This document shows, in pieces, positions 43,823-54,789 of a DNA stretch of 64,000 bases. The notes beneath the pieces are model-generated. The model saw nothing but the letters and a program-made list of their open reading frames with translations. It had not been told where the DNA came from and did no database searches. Position 1 is the stretch's first letter, and the number at the start of each line of letters is the position of its first letter. The position numbers and the translations under genes are program-made. The DNA is from Panulirus ornatus (taxonomy: Eukaryota; Arthropoda; Malacostraca; Decapoda; Palinuridae): assembly GCF_036320965.1 (NCBI RefSeq), contig NC_092232.1:58032716-58096715 (forward strand), read 5' to 3'.

Positions 43823-44777
43823 GACCACTTTCACAAAGGTTACTACGTATTTACCCAATTTCGACGTCATTTGAATCACGTAAATTGCTGGACGAAGATG
43901 TACTATGGCGGCGGTTACCAGTGTGTGCAGGACCATGACGATCGTACCAAATATTCAGCAATCCAGCTCAAAACTGTTACTACAACGGCGCCTCCAGCCA
44001 ACAGTCTATAACAGAAAATCAACCTGAGTGTTGCAACGATGAAGACTTCCTCGATGAGGCCCCCAGGAGAGAAAGGACCCTGAAGGTGTTGTTGGCATTC
44101 ACTGTGCCATAGTCTCCAAGATCACTGCTTCTCTGAACACAACTGACCATACAGAGATGCTGACCTTTGTGACCATCTTTACGATGAGTACAGGAATGCC
44201 AGTGAGCATCATCTTTGCCACCTCCACGACAAGTACCACAACTATCTCATCCAAGAATATTCTATGGACTTTCTGTGTGACCTGCACAGCGTAGTCAGCC
44301 TTTCTAATGATAGGAACCATTACCTCCACCACCACCATTCTCACGAGGATGATGAACACTAAGAGGAACATAGTCACCTGGAATATGAGTTCCCGCACGA
44401 TATTCCTCACAACTCTCCGCACAAGACCTACGAGCCATCTTATTGCGCTCACTACCACTGGCTCCATCACGCTCAAGAACTCCTGTTCGAGAACGAAGCA
44501 GGTGACTACAATGACCCAGATGGTGTAAAGTGCCAGGCGAACACTCTTACGAAGACATGAGAGAAACACACGCCTGCACATACCCACAAGGTACAACAAT
44601 GCCGGTGCAAAATATGGGAGGGTAACCAATGACCAGGTGGATCCACTGCGCCATGGTAGCCAGTCCAGGAGCATGAGCAGCATTTCCTTAGGTTTTGTTG
44701 ATCCAATGTTTGGCAGGACACGATGAACGTTTTTGTACACAGTGCGCATGATGATGGATGATCTGTTTTTGTTTTAG
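43823..44777 (+). pseudogene. Frameshifted His/Tyr/Cys-rich coding remnant of unknown family
   Basis: Plus-strand frames join into protein-like text. It opens at 43,823 (HKGYYVFTQFRRHLNHVNCW, then MYYGGGYQCVQDHDDRTKYS) and shifts by one base near 43,972 (NCYYNGASSQQSITENQPEC). It returns to the first frame around 44,090 for a His/Asp/Tyr/Glu-rich stretch (DLCDHLYDEYRNASEHHLCH, then NHYLHHHHSHEDDEH) with two stops. It then shifts again (GEHSYEDMRETHACTYPQG). The 5' end is cut by RTE debris. The long hydrophobic minus-strand ORF at 44,099-44,749 is in register with this frame. Antisense of His, Asp, Asn and Tyr codons gives Val, Ile and Met, so that ORF is probably a shadow. No family is recognised. 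Confidence 0.45.
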
Positions 44778-45600
44778 TGAGAAATGGTTGGTGATATGTT
44801 CTCTTAATATCCCGGATAAAAAATATAGTTTGGTTGTAAACTTCATATGGTTGTAGTTATGTTTTTATATTGTCTAGAGTAGTTATGATAATATTTGTGG
44901 TAGGCATGTATATGTGCATATGAAGGATGGTTAATCCTGTTAAAAAAGGAGGGTAGTTATGATAATCTTGAATATAGTAAGAGGCGTGTGTTTTGATAGG
45001 TAAGTGTAGTGTTCTATGTAGAGTAAGGTAAATAGTTGATAATGATATGTGTATGGGAAAGACGTCACCATCTTTTATCACACACGAAAGATTACTACTG
45101 CTGTAATGTACGTAATGTACAGTAATGATAATGCATAAGTTAGATTGCTGAAAATAACTGTATGGTATAAATGGTAAAGATGACAGTGATCAAAATTACA
45201 GTGAATTTATTCATGAGAGTGATAATTATGCCACTGGTGGGAATTGGTAACTGTGTTAAGGGAATGATAGCATTTCTTATCAATAAACCAAAACGCCGAC
45301 ATTATTTCCCTTGACAGTATCACATGCCATCCTGCTCACTCACGGGTCTGGTTAAGAGCCATCTTCACTACACACTTTACATTACTTGAAGATGCTTTTG
45401 ACCTGCTAGCGCTTACAGGATCATATTAAGCATATGTTCACTATACCAGGGTGATGTTCATTGTTGAAGAGAAAAATGAAATTAATCGCACAACCAAGAT
45501 GCTTTCCTCATACAAGGATAGTTGTTTTTCTTATGTATGACATATACATATACATACTTGCTTGCCTTCATCCATTTCTGGCGCTATCCTGCCCCACAGG
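44778..45600. other. AT-rich unassigned region
   Basis: No recognisable ORF or repeat family. Confidence 0.45.
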
Positions 45601-45611
45601 AAACAGCACCG

Positions 45612-46545
45612 ATATTAACAAACGTGACTGAAAACTTAAAGAATCTGGTACAAACATAATGGTTATTGTGATAAATGACTTGTTTATTATAATTATGTAT
45701 TGTGTTGCATTATAATGGTTGTTCAGAACCAAGATCTTTAAGCCTGAATCCTTAATATTATATAAGAAATGATGAAACGTGTTAAAAACATAAACATTTA
45801 TTATTATAAAGAACAGAATGCATTATCATGTGGGTATCTAAGTGAAAATGGAACACAATGAGTTAGTTTAATGCAGGAGTATTTCATCTTTTAACAAAAT
45901 AATCACATCTACGTCCCTTTTCTTTCATCATCATTTCTTATGCTTACTATCAAGAAATGCCTCCTATCTGACATAAAAATTCTGTATAGGTATTTGATTA
46001 ATGTTCTCCAACGACTCGTGGTATAACTCTTCGTTAGTGAAGTTCATTTCGTGTAATGGATCATGCATTACAAAGTTGTGTCTATCCACACAAGTGTTAC
46101 ACGTCCCAGGTAAAGATATATTCTAGAGATAGATATACCGGGTAAAGATATATTCTAGAGATAGCGTATATCTAACACATATATGTGTTTTTATAAATAT
46201 CTATTAAAAGTTTTTCTGAGGGACAATACCTAAGACTTTCGTATTAAAGTTGATCAGTTGTAAGTAATCAAGCATTACAAAGGTGTGTCCATTGCCACAG
46301 GTGCTACTGATCCCGGGTAAAGGTATTTCACCATCTTTGTATCTTTAACCTTTCTAGTTATAGATGTTTCATCCCTGATTCCATCCTCACAATCGATGTA
46401 TGTGGTTTGTGTTGTCTTGACATATCATTAGTCAGTTGAAGTGGAGAACATGCTTCTGAGCCTAGCCACTCTGTCATCCACATGCTATTCAAGAGGTGTT
46501 ACCGGATTCCGCCTATAAGTGTTTACGCCGGGAGTAACAAGTTAC
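45612..46545 (-). pseudogene. Unknown Cys/His gene family, copy G2
   Basis: This is the reverse complement of the G1 region, including the TC-x2-GH-x-FVM motif of the first module and the TC-x2-x-HNFVMHDPL of the second. Small duplications and stops occur near 46,120-46,200. A histidine-region Gly is changed (DRH for DGH). It is non-functional as read. The 5' flank (GGTGTTACCGGATTCCGCC) matches the G1 flank at about 40,592. Confidence 0.5.
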
Positions 46546-48780
46546 CTCTGGATGGCTTCTTCTTTTATTACTTTTAATTATTTGAAAACTTGGGTATCGT
46601 ATTTGGTTTAATTATATCGCTAAGATTGGTGACATTCACTAATATTCTGTATTTGTCATTTAATGAATTTTAGTTTATCAAACTTGATCATTTGTGTCTT
46701 GTTGATACTATTATACGTTTTCTCCAGAAAATGATTTATTCTAATTCACAAAGAATGTTTTTAAGGAAAACATTAATGGTTTGTTTTTAATGTTTATCAC
46801 GACAAAATGAACAAGTCTATTTTTCAAAGTATACTTGATTGATCTTACTAGAGTTTTGAAGAATAGAAACTCATAACTTGTGCATATAATAACTACATTA
46901 CTAATCTGTATGCAGTATGTTTTTAATATGTAAAACCCGTATAAAAAGCTTGTGATATAAGATTTGATGATATCATGTTTAGGTTGTTGAAGATATTACT
47001 GATTTCTACATGTAAAAATTTATGTTATCTGCAAAATAGAAATCTTTATGTTAGATATGTTAATTCTACCGGTTTCACGTTACATACATTTCTGTATCAT
47101 ATGCTCCAGAAAAGTTATGGGACTTTATTCATTATCGTATAAAATAATTTACTTAGATAAAATATCCCATGTACTTTCAACAGAAATCCACAAGAAAAAT
47201 ACACTTTTGCCATATGCATTCGATGGCAGAGTGATAGGTTCTTATATTAAGTAAATATGTAATTTTCATTTTTCTGGTGGTGGTGGTGGTGTAATGTCTT
47301 CGTCCATCACAATATACCGTAAGAGTGTCTAAGGCTCACCCTAGCTGGGGTTTACATTGTTGAACAACGTAATGCTTTTTGGTCGGTTTAGGTTCCCTTA
47401 ATTGTTGACTACAGGGACGAGTTTATAAGGAAGTGAGGAATTTGGGAAGGGTTTATTGATGGGTGCCGGGAGTGTGGTGATGATGATGAAGGATCAGAGA
47501 AAATATATTATGTCGGACGGAAGTCAATAGATCCTGGTGCTCGACCCAGAACCTTGACTAATCGTCTATAAGAAAGTGGTTGTTTATGTTTGGCCAAGTC
47601 CCAGCTTGGCAGGGGCTCTGGTCTTATGACACACTGTTAGCTGGCTTTATTTGTCATGAAGATATTTTCAATGAGTTGAATTGATAAGAATGTTAATGAG
47701 GAGCTAGAAATTTATCTACTCACACTGTTGATAGAACATATATCGACCGTGTAGATTTTCATGTGAATTTTGTACGTTTTATAATTCTTTTAGTGGAAAC
47801 CAGTTGTCTTAATTTGTAATCATGTCTGATAGTAAATCATATGAATAGATAAATCATCTTTTCAGGTAAATAATCTCTTCATGTTTATCTATTTATCCAA
47901 TATCGGCTTGTGTCAGTGTGTCTGTCCCTCAGTATAGCAAGTCAAGCATTACTCCACCGTACAACAACTACAACATGGCTTGTGTCAGTGTGTCTGTCCC
48001 TCAGTATAGCAAGTCAAGCATTACTCCACCGTACAACAACTACAAGGTCACAAATGTGGGGACAAATAACATGTAGGCTGGTTTATGGAAAATGCCTAAT
48101 GAGCTGAGGAAAAGGAAGGACATTACATACACTGGCTTTATCAGTGAATCACTTTGTGATGGTTGTGAAATATTGGTCATGTGTAGAAGATGGTCCTTGT
48201 ACATGAATGATGACAAATATTAGTTTCATAATATGTTATAATGGTATATCTAGCTGGTGAACTGATATGTGATATGATAAATGTGATCTTGTTCTGAACT
48301 CTTTAGAAATATCACCTTTGAAATCTATATCTATTTCTCTCACGCCTTAAAACTATATTTTCTAGTTTGATGCGGCTCCTGGCGCTCAACTTTCAAGTTT
48401 AACAATTACCACCGTATGTCACCTCTTCTTTGGGACCAGGTAAAAGATATATCTTTCCAATTCCTCCAAAAGAATCTTTTGTTGATGAAATTCTTCGTCG
48501 TCTGCTTCACCACACTGGTTTAAGAGGAGTCCGTCTGTGAGTCTAAAGTGGACGATTCTATACAAAGGGACTTTCTCTTGTCCTTCCCTTCATATTGACA
48601 TATATAAACTTCCGTCAGACAGATACGGTCTTTCTCTTCCCACATATAAACTGATGGTTTTTACAACATCACTGACTGAAGCTCTACAGAAAAGGCTTCA
48701 AGGAAATATATCACTAATATGTAAGGATTATTAAGCTATTACTCGTGGGATTACATGACAAGAAGCTGTACGGTTTATAT
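46546..48780. other. AT-rich region without a recognised gene
   Basis: A short (GGT)n run lies at 47,275-47,292 and a 72-bp duplication at 47,905-48,046. Short frames (for example 48,537-48,734) carry no recognised motif. Confidence 0.45.
47905..48046. repeat. 72-bp direct duplication, two units
   Basis: The block beginning GGCTTGTGTCAGTGTGTCTG is repeated once at 47,977 with almost no change. Confidence 0.9.
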
Positions 48781-48785
48781 CACCG

Positions 48786-50090
48786 TCATGTTCACTAGAG
48801 GGGGAGACACTACGGTATCTCATCGCCATGTTCACTAGAGGGAGAAACCATTATCTCTCAACGTCATGTTCTCTACAGAGAGACACCACTATCTCTCATC
48901 TTCATGTTCACTACAGAGGGAGACACCACTATCTTTCACCGTCATGTTCACTACAGAAGAAGAGAACATAGTCTCTCACCATCATCTTCACTACAGAGGG
49001 AGACACCACTATCTCTAACCGTCATGTTCACTACAGAAGAGAGAACATAGTCTCTCACCATCATCTTCACTACAGAGGGAGACACCACTATCTCTCACCG
49101 TCATGTTCACTACAGAGGGAAACACTACTATCTCTCACCGTCATGTTCGCTGGAGGGAGAAACCACTATCTCTTACCGTCATGTTCATTACAGAGGAAGA
49201 AACCACTATCTTTCACCGCCATGTTCACCAGAGGGAGAAACCACTATCTCTCAACGTCATGTTCACTACAGAGAGACACCACTATCTCTCATCTTCATTT
49301 CACTACAGAGGGACACACCACTATCTCTCACCGTCATGTTCACTACAGAAGAAGAGAACATAGTCTCTCACCATCATCTTCACTACAGAGGGAGACACCA
49401 CTATCTCTCACCGTCATGTTCACTAGAGGGAGAAACCACTCTCTCTCTCAATGTCATGTTCACTACAGAGAGATATCACTATCTCTCATCTTCATCTTCA
49501 CTACAGAGGGAGAAACAGCTATCTCTCACCGTCATGTTCACTACAGAGAGATACCACTATCTCTTATCTTCATGTTTACTACAGAAGGAGACACCACTAT
49601 CTCACCGTCATGTTCACTACATAGGAAGAGAGTATAGTCTCTCACCATCATGTTCTCTACAGAGGGAGACACCACTACTCTCATGTTCATTACAGAGGGA
49701 GAAACAACTATCTCTCACCGTCATGTTCACTACAGAGGGAGAAATCGCTATCTCTCACCGTCATGTTCACTACAGAAGGAGAAAACTATCTCTCACCGTC
49801 ATGTTCACTACAGAGGGAGACACAACTATCTCTCACCATCATGTTCACTACAGAGGGAAAGACAAATATGTCTCACAGTCATGCTCAAAACAGAGACACC
49901 ACTATTGCCGTCATGTTCAATACAGAGTTAGAAATCACTATCTCTCACCGTCATGTTCACTACAGAGAGATACCACTATCTCTCACCATCATGTTCACCA
50001 CAGAGGGAGACACCATTATCTGTCACCGTCATGTTCACTACGGAAGGAGACACCGCCAGAAGCACTGTCATCTTCACCACGCGCCTTGTC
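48786..50090. repeat. 40-bp minisatellite, about 32 units
   Basis: The consensus unit begins TCATGTTCACTACAGAGGGA and ends CACTATCTCTCACCG. Units differ by small indels, so the plus-strand frames wander and produce long but spurious ORFs. It lies about 400 bp upstream of the double-retropepsin gene. Confidence 0.95.
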
Positions 50091-50243
50091 TTCAATATAC
50101 CCCTACAGGTCCTATGCATATATTTACCATTCCCTCAACTGGACACGTCATGATCTTTACACCATTATCTTCCCTACATGGTACATATCATCACGTATCT
50201 CCACTACGTTCAGGGAAAGCTATAGTCAAGATCTTCAGATAAC

Positions 50244-50267
50244 TTCACTATATTTAATATAAACAAG
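50244..50267 (+). promoter_or_regulatory. Putative promoter block of the double-retropepsin gene
   Basis: The TTCACTATATTTA then ATATAAACAAG block is almost identical to that upstream of the winged-helix-like genes (12,540-12,578; 28,740-28,776), differing by one inserted A. A TATA-like ATATAAAC lies within it. It is about 207 bp upstream of the ATG, which leaves room for a 5' UTR or short intron. Confidence 0.5.
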
Positions 50268-50473
50268 TCCATAAAGTTTACCTCAGTGGTCCATCATCTA
50301 CTGTACAGTTATATCTCAAGAAAAATTTTCTTGGATTGCTTCACTGCCTCACCGGCTCTCCAAAAGTTTTTCTTGGATTCTTTCGCTGCCTCACCCGCTA
50401 GCTGAACACGGTCCACATTAAGAGCTTCTACACAAAGGGCGCTCACCCTTACAGAAGCGACAGACGGCACACA

Positions 50474-51442
50474 ATGGCACGGCCACACGTGACCAGGGAT
50501 GGGGTCGTGAGCCTCTACCTGGCCTACCCTCCCGTGGCAAGCACCATGCCTGACCTCTCCGGCCTCCCCTCCGTCATGTGTGACGAAAGGGGCTACATCA
50601 CTGTCACAGTCAACGGCAAGCAGTGCCAGTTGTTGGTCGACTCAGGGTCCAACCATGCCTACGTTTTCCACGACATGGCCATGGAACTGGGCCTGCTTGG
50701 TGATGTGGTCCGCTATGAAGAGTACGAGATCCTCACCTGGAACGGTGTCGTCCCGTGCAACGTCGGCGTCATCCCCAGCGTCCCCATCGTGCTGGAGAAC
50801 GGCCTGCGGTTCCACTGCGAACTCTGGTACTTGCCGCCCATAATCGAGTACGACTTCATCGTGGACAGAGTCACGTTGAGCCGACTCAGGGCCGTCCAGG
50901 TGTTCGAGAAGACGCACTCAGAGTTCTTCTTCAAGGACGAGAGCGTGATGGACCAGCAGCCACCCGAAACCGACCCAGACCAGAAGCTGGCTAATGTTCT
51001 CACACTACACGGCCACCTGACCCCAGACCTGACGGACCCTCCTCTTGTGGTCTACGTGGATACTGGCGCCGACGATTCCTACATCTCCGAAAAACTTGCT
51101 CGCTCCCTGGCGCCCCACGGGAGACGTGGGGCCAACGGTATAAGCGCCCTAAAGATTCACATGGAGGGCCGCCACTCCCTCCTCGAGCATGTCTACACGG
51201 GAGACGACAGTGTTGACATCACCATCGGCAAGTCCTTCCTGATCCAGTATAACGGAGTCATTGACTTCGATACCAACACCTTGTACGTTAGATCGGAGGA
51301 CGGCAGCGTGTATCAGATCCAGACTAGTACCGACCAAGGAAGACCCGAACAACCCGGAGAGACTGCCACTAAGAAGAAGAGGCGGCGGCGGAGGAGGAGG
51401 AGGAGGAGAAGGAGGCGGGGACGAAGGAACGACCAGCAGTGA
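50474..51442 (+). CDS. Double retropepsin-like aspartic protease with poly-Arg tail
   Basis: An intact, intronless ORF of 322 residues, GC-rich with C/G-ending codons, unlike its AT-rich surroundings. Two retropepsin-like domains are in tandem. Domain 1 (about 40-150) has QLLVDSGSNHAYVF with catalytic-type DSG at 56-58 and a closing DFIVDRVTLSRLRAVQVF. Domain 2 (about 185-285) has LVVYVDTGADDSYIS with DTG at 196-198 and closing ITIGKSFLIQYNGVIDF, matching the retropepsin ILGxxFL...VIDF ending. Retropepsins normally work as homodimers; this could be a single-chain enzyme. Residues 300-318 are nearly all Lys/Arg, suggesting nuclear targeting or nucleic-acid binding. No RT, gag or integrase is adjacent. 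A possible AATAAA is at 51,655. Proteolytic activity is inferred. Confidence 0.75.
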   Translation: MARPHVTRDGVVSLYLAYPPVASTMPDLSGLPSVMCDERGYITVTVNGKQCQLLVDSGSNHAYVFHDMAMELGLLGDVVRYEEYEILTWNGVVPCNVGVIPSVPIVLENGLRFHCELWYLPPIIEYDFIVDRVTLSRLRAVQVFEKTHSEFFFKDESVMDQQPPETDPDQKLANVLTLHGHLTPDLTDPPLVVYVDTGADDSYISEKLARSLAPHGRRGANGISALKIHMEGRHSLLEHVYTGDDSVDITIGKSFLIQYNGVIDFDTNTLYVRSEDGSVYQIQTSTDQGRPEQPGETATKKKRRRRRRRRRRRRRGRRNDQQ

Positions 51443-51912
51443 TGAGGATGGGAAGGGTCGGGGATACTAGAAGCGAACTCGGGATGATTCATAAATCATT
51501 ATGCGCCAATCCCCTTGTATGTTTCCCTTCAAACATTTAGTTCTATAAAAGTCTTATACGTAAGACACATTCTACTGTTGTATAGTAGTCTAGGATGGAA
51601 ACAATGATTTAATCATGACTGGGTTTCCTTGATTATATTAAGAAGAAATCTGAGAATAAATCGCTCGTGGCATAAGCACGCTATGAAGGGTATCACTATT
51701 ATTTCCATTACCCACCTTCCCTTACTCTATACATAACCGACCATTATTCAGCAGATCTTATAAATCATTTATTTTCACGGGGAAAATGGAACACAATAAG
51801 TTCCCAAGTGCACTTTCGTGTAATAATCGCATCATCAGCCATTTGATAAACAAGTTACTGAGTCATTTGTTGTATATCAACTGGCTTAAATTTCTTTCTT
51901 TTATCTCCCCTT
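51443..51912. other. 3' flank of the protease gene
   Basis: Non-coding, AT-rich. It contains AATAAA at 51,655-51,660, a plausible polyadenylation signal. Nothing else is seen. Confidence 0.5.
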
Positions 51913-53735
51913 GTGTGACGCGATCGTTCAGCAGCGCATCACTTGTGTGACGCAATCATTCACCAGCACATCACTTGTGTGGCGCGATCGTTCACCAACA
52001 CACCACTTGTGTGCGCGATCGTTCACCAACACACCACTTGTGTGGCGCGATCGTTCACCAACACACCACTTGTGTGGCGCGATCGTTCACCAACACACCA
52101 CTTGTGTGACGCGATCGTTCACTAACACACCACTTGTGTGACGCGATCGTTCACTAACACACCACTTGTGTGACGCGATCGTTCACTAACACACCACTTG
52201 TGTGACGCGATCGTTCACTAACACACCACTTGTGTGACGCGATCGTTCACCAACACACCACTTGTGTGGCGCGATCGTTCACCAACCACACTTGTGTGAC
52301 GCGATCGTTCACTACACACCACTTGTGTGACGCGATCGTTCACTAACACACCACTTGTGTGACGCGATCGTTCACTAACACACCACTTGTGTGACGCGAT
52401 CGTTCACCAACACACCACTTGTGTGGCGCGATCGTTCACTAACACACCACTTGTGTGACGCGATCGTCCACCAACACACCACTTGTGTGACGCGATCATT
52501 CACCAACACACCACTTGTGTGGCGCGATCGTTCTCTAGCACACCACTTGTGTGACGCGATCGTCCACCAACACACCACTTGTGTGACGCGATCGTCCACC
52601 AACACACCACTTGTGTGACGCGATTGTCCACCAACACACAACTTGTGTGACGCGATCGTTCACCAACACACCACTTGTGTGACGCGATCGTTCACTAACA
52701 CACCACTTGTGTGACGCGATCGTTCACCAACACACCACTCGTGTGGAGCGATCGTTCACTAGCACACCACTTGTATGACGCGATTGCTTACCAGCATATC
52801 ACTTGTGTGACGCGATCGTTCACCAGAACATCACTTGTGTGACGCAATCGTTCACTAGCACATCACTTGTGTGACGGGATCGTTCACCAGCACATCACTT
52901 GTGTGACGCGATCGTTCACCAGCACACCACTTGTGTGACGCAATCATTCACCAGCACATCACTTGTGTGACGCAATCATTCACCAGCACATACTTGTGTG
53001 ACGTGATTCTTCACCAGCAAACCACTTGTCTGACATGGTCGTTCAACAGCGCATCACTTGTGTGACGCGATCGTTCACCAGCACACCACTTGTGTGACGC
53101 AATCATTCACCAGCACACCACTTGTGTGACGCAATCATTCACCAGCACATACTTGTGTGACGCAATCGTTCACCAGCACATCACTTGTGAGATGTGATCG
53201 TTCACCAGCACATCACTTGTGAGATGTGATCGTTCACCAGCACACCACTTGTGTGACGCGATCGTTCACCAGCACATCACTTGTGAGATGTGATCGTTCA
53301 CCAGCACACCACTTGTGTGACGCGATCGATTCCCAGCACATCACTTGTGTGACGCAATCATTCACCAGAACATCACTTGTGTGACGCGATCGTTCACCAG
53401 CACACCACTTCTGTGACGTGATCATTCACCAGCACATCACTTGTGTGACGCGATCGTTCACCAGCACACCACTTCTGTGACGTGATCATTCACCAGAACA
53501 TCACTTGTGTGACTCGATCGTTCACCAGCACACGACTTGTGTGACGGGATCGTTCACCAGCACATCATTTGTGTGACGCAATCGTTTACCAATGCATCAA
53601 ACGCGTAACACGATTGGTTTTCCAGCACACCACTTGTGTGACGCGATCGTTCACCAGCACACCACTTCTATGACGCGATCGTTCACCAGCACATCACTTG
53701 TGTAATGCGATCGTTCACCAGCATATGATAATAGA
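51913..53735. repeat. 32-bp minisatellite, about 57 units
   Basis: The unit begins ACTTGTGTGACGCGATCGTT and ends CACCAACACACC. The left half is quite homogeneous, the right half more diverged (AGCACATC variants). Each unit contains the palindrome CGATCG. Open frames arise on both strands because the unit lacks stops in several frames. Confidence 0.95.
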
Positions 53736-54785
53736 TGATAGTTAAGTTAATAGAGATAAAGGAGAGATATATTCTCAGATGATGTCTGCCACGACGGCAA
53801 TATATTCACTATAACAATATAGCCATGATCATATAAGTGATATAACAATACAGTCAACGCAACAATAAGGAAGCCTTCAAATTATATTCATCATGGCACT
53901 ATAAGCACCTGACAATATTGATGCTGTGACAAAATAGTCTCGGATCATAGCAAACATATAGGCTCCAGGACAATATAGTGTCCATGACAAAATAGCGACC
54001 AAGACAAGATTTCTCATCAAGATATAGTCACCTTGACAGTATAGCTGATAAAACAATGAAACAACAATAAGAATATACCTGCCATAACAATATACCTACC
54101 ATGAAAATGTAGGCAACATGACAAAATTGTCACAATGAAATATAATGGCCATTATAATTTAGTTACCATAATTATATATCAATCATGATAATATCATCAG
54201 GAGGCTGACATAAACACCATTACAGTATAAAAACCATAACACTATAATGACATGATAATATGACATCCATACACTTGCACTCACATTACCAAATATGCTG
54301 CCATGAGAATGTTATCGTGATCATATGATTAAAACTAAATGGTAGTTAATAACAAAATACATCCCCAACGACAAAATTAACCATAACAATATAGCCAGCA
54401 AGTAAATATAGCAACAAAGATAATGTAGTTAGGATGGCATTATATTGAAAATAACAATACAGCCACCATGCCAATATCCTCACTATTACAATGTAGTTAC
54501 CATGAAAATATAGTAACCTTGACAATGTAGTTACCATGAAAATATAATAACCTTGACAATGTAGTTACCATGAAAATATAATAACCTTGACAATGTAGTT
54601 ACCATGAAAATATAATAACCTTGACAATGTAGTTACCATGAAAATATAATAACCTTGACAATGTAGTTACCATGAAAATATAGTAACCTTGACAATGTAG
54701 TTACCATGAAAATATAGTAACCTTGACAATGTAGCTACTACGGTAATACAATCCCATGGAACATATCCACAACAAGAGTTTAGTT
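53736..54785 (-). repeat. Degenerate 17-bp satellite, minus orientation
   Basis: Reverse-complement units (ACCATGACAATATAGTT) run to about 54,785. At 54,490-54,740 a 34-bp dimer (ACCATGAAAATATAATA plus ACCTTGACAATGTAGTT) is repeated about seven times almost perfectly, a local higher-order array. Confidence 0.85.
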
Positions 54786-54789
54786 GTTA

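Noticed and set aside
44099..44749. 216-codon hydrophobic minus-strand ORF as a multi-pass membrane protein
   Set aside because: It is exactly in register with a plus-strand His/Asp/Asn/Tyr-rich frame, whose antisense codons give Val, Ile and Met. The plus-strand reading extends past both ends. Kept only as an alternative.
49103..50262. Overlapping ORFs of up to 308 codons
   Set aside because: They come from the 40-bp minisatellite with frame-shifting indels. No consistent start, promoter or non-repeat domain was found.
51911..53425. 32-bp repeat array as a CRISPR array
   Set aside because: Units are contiguous with no unique spacers, and the context is eukaryotic. It is a minisatellite.
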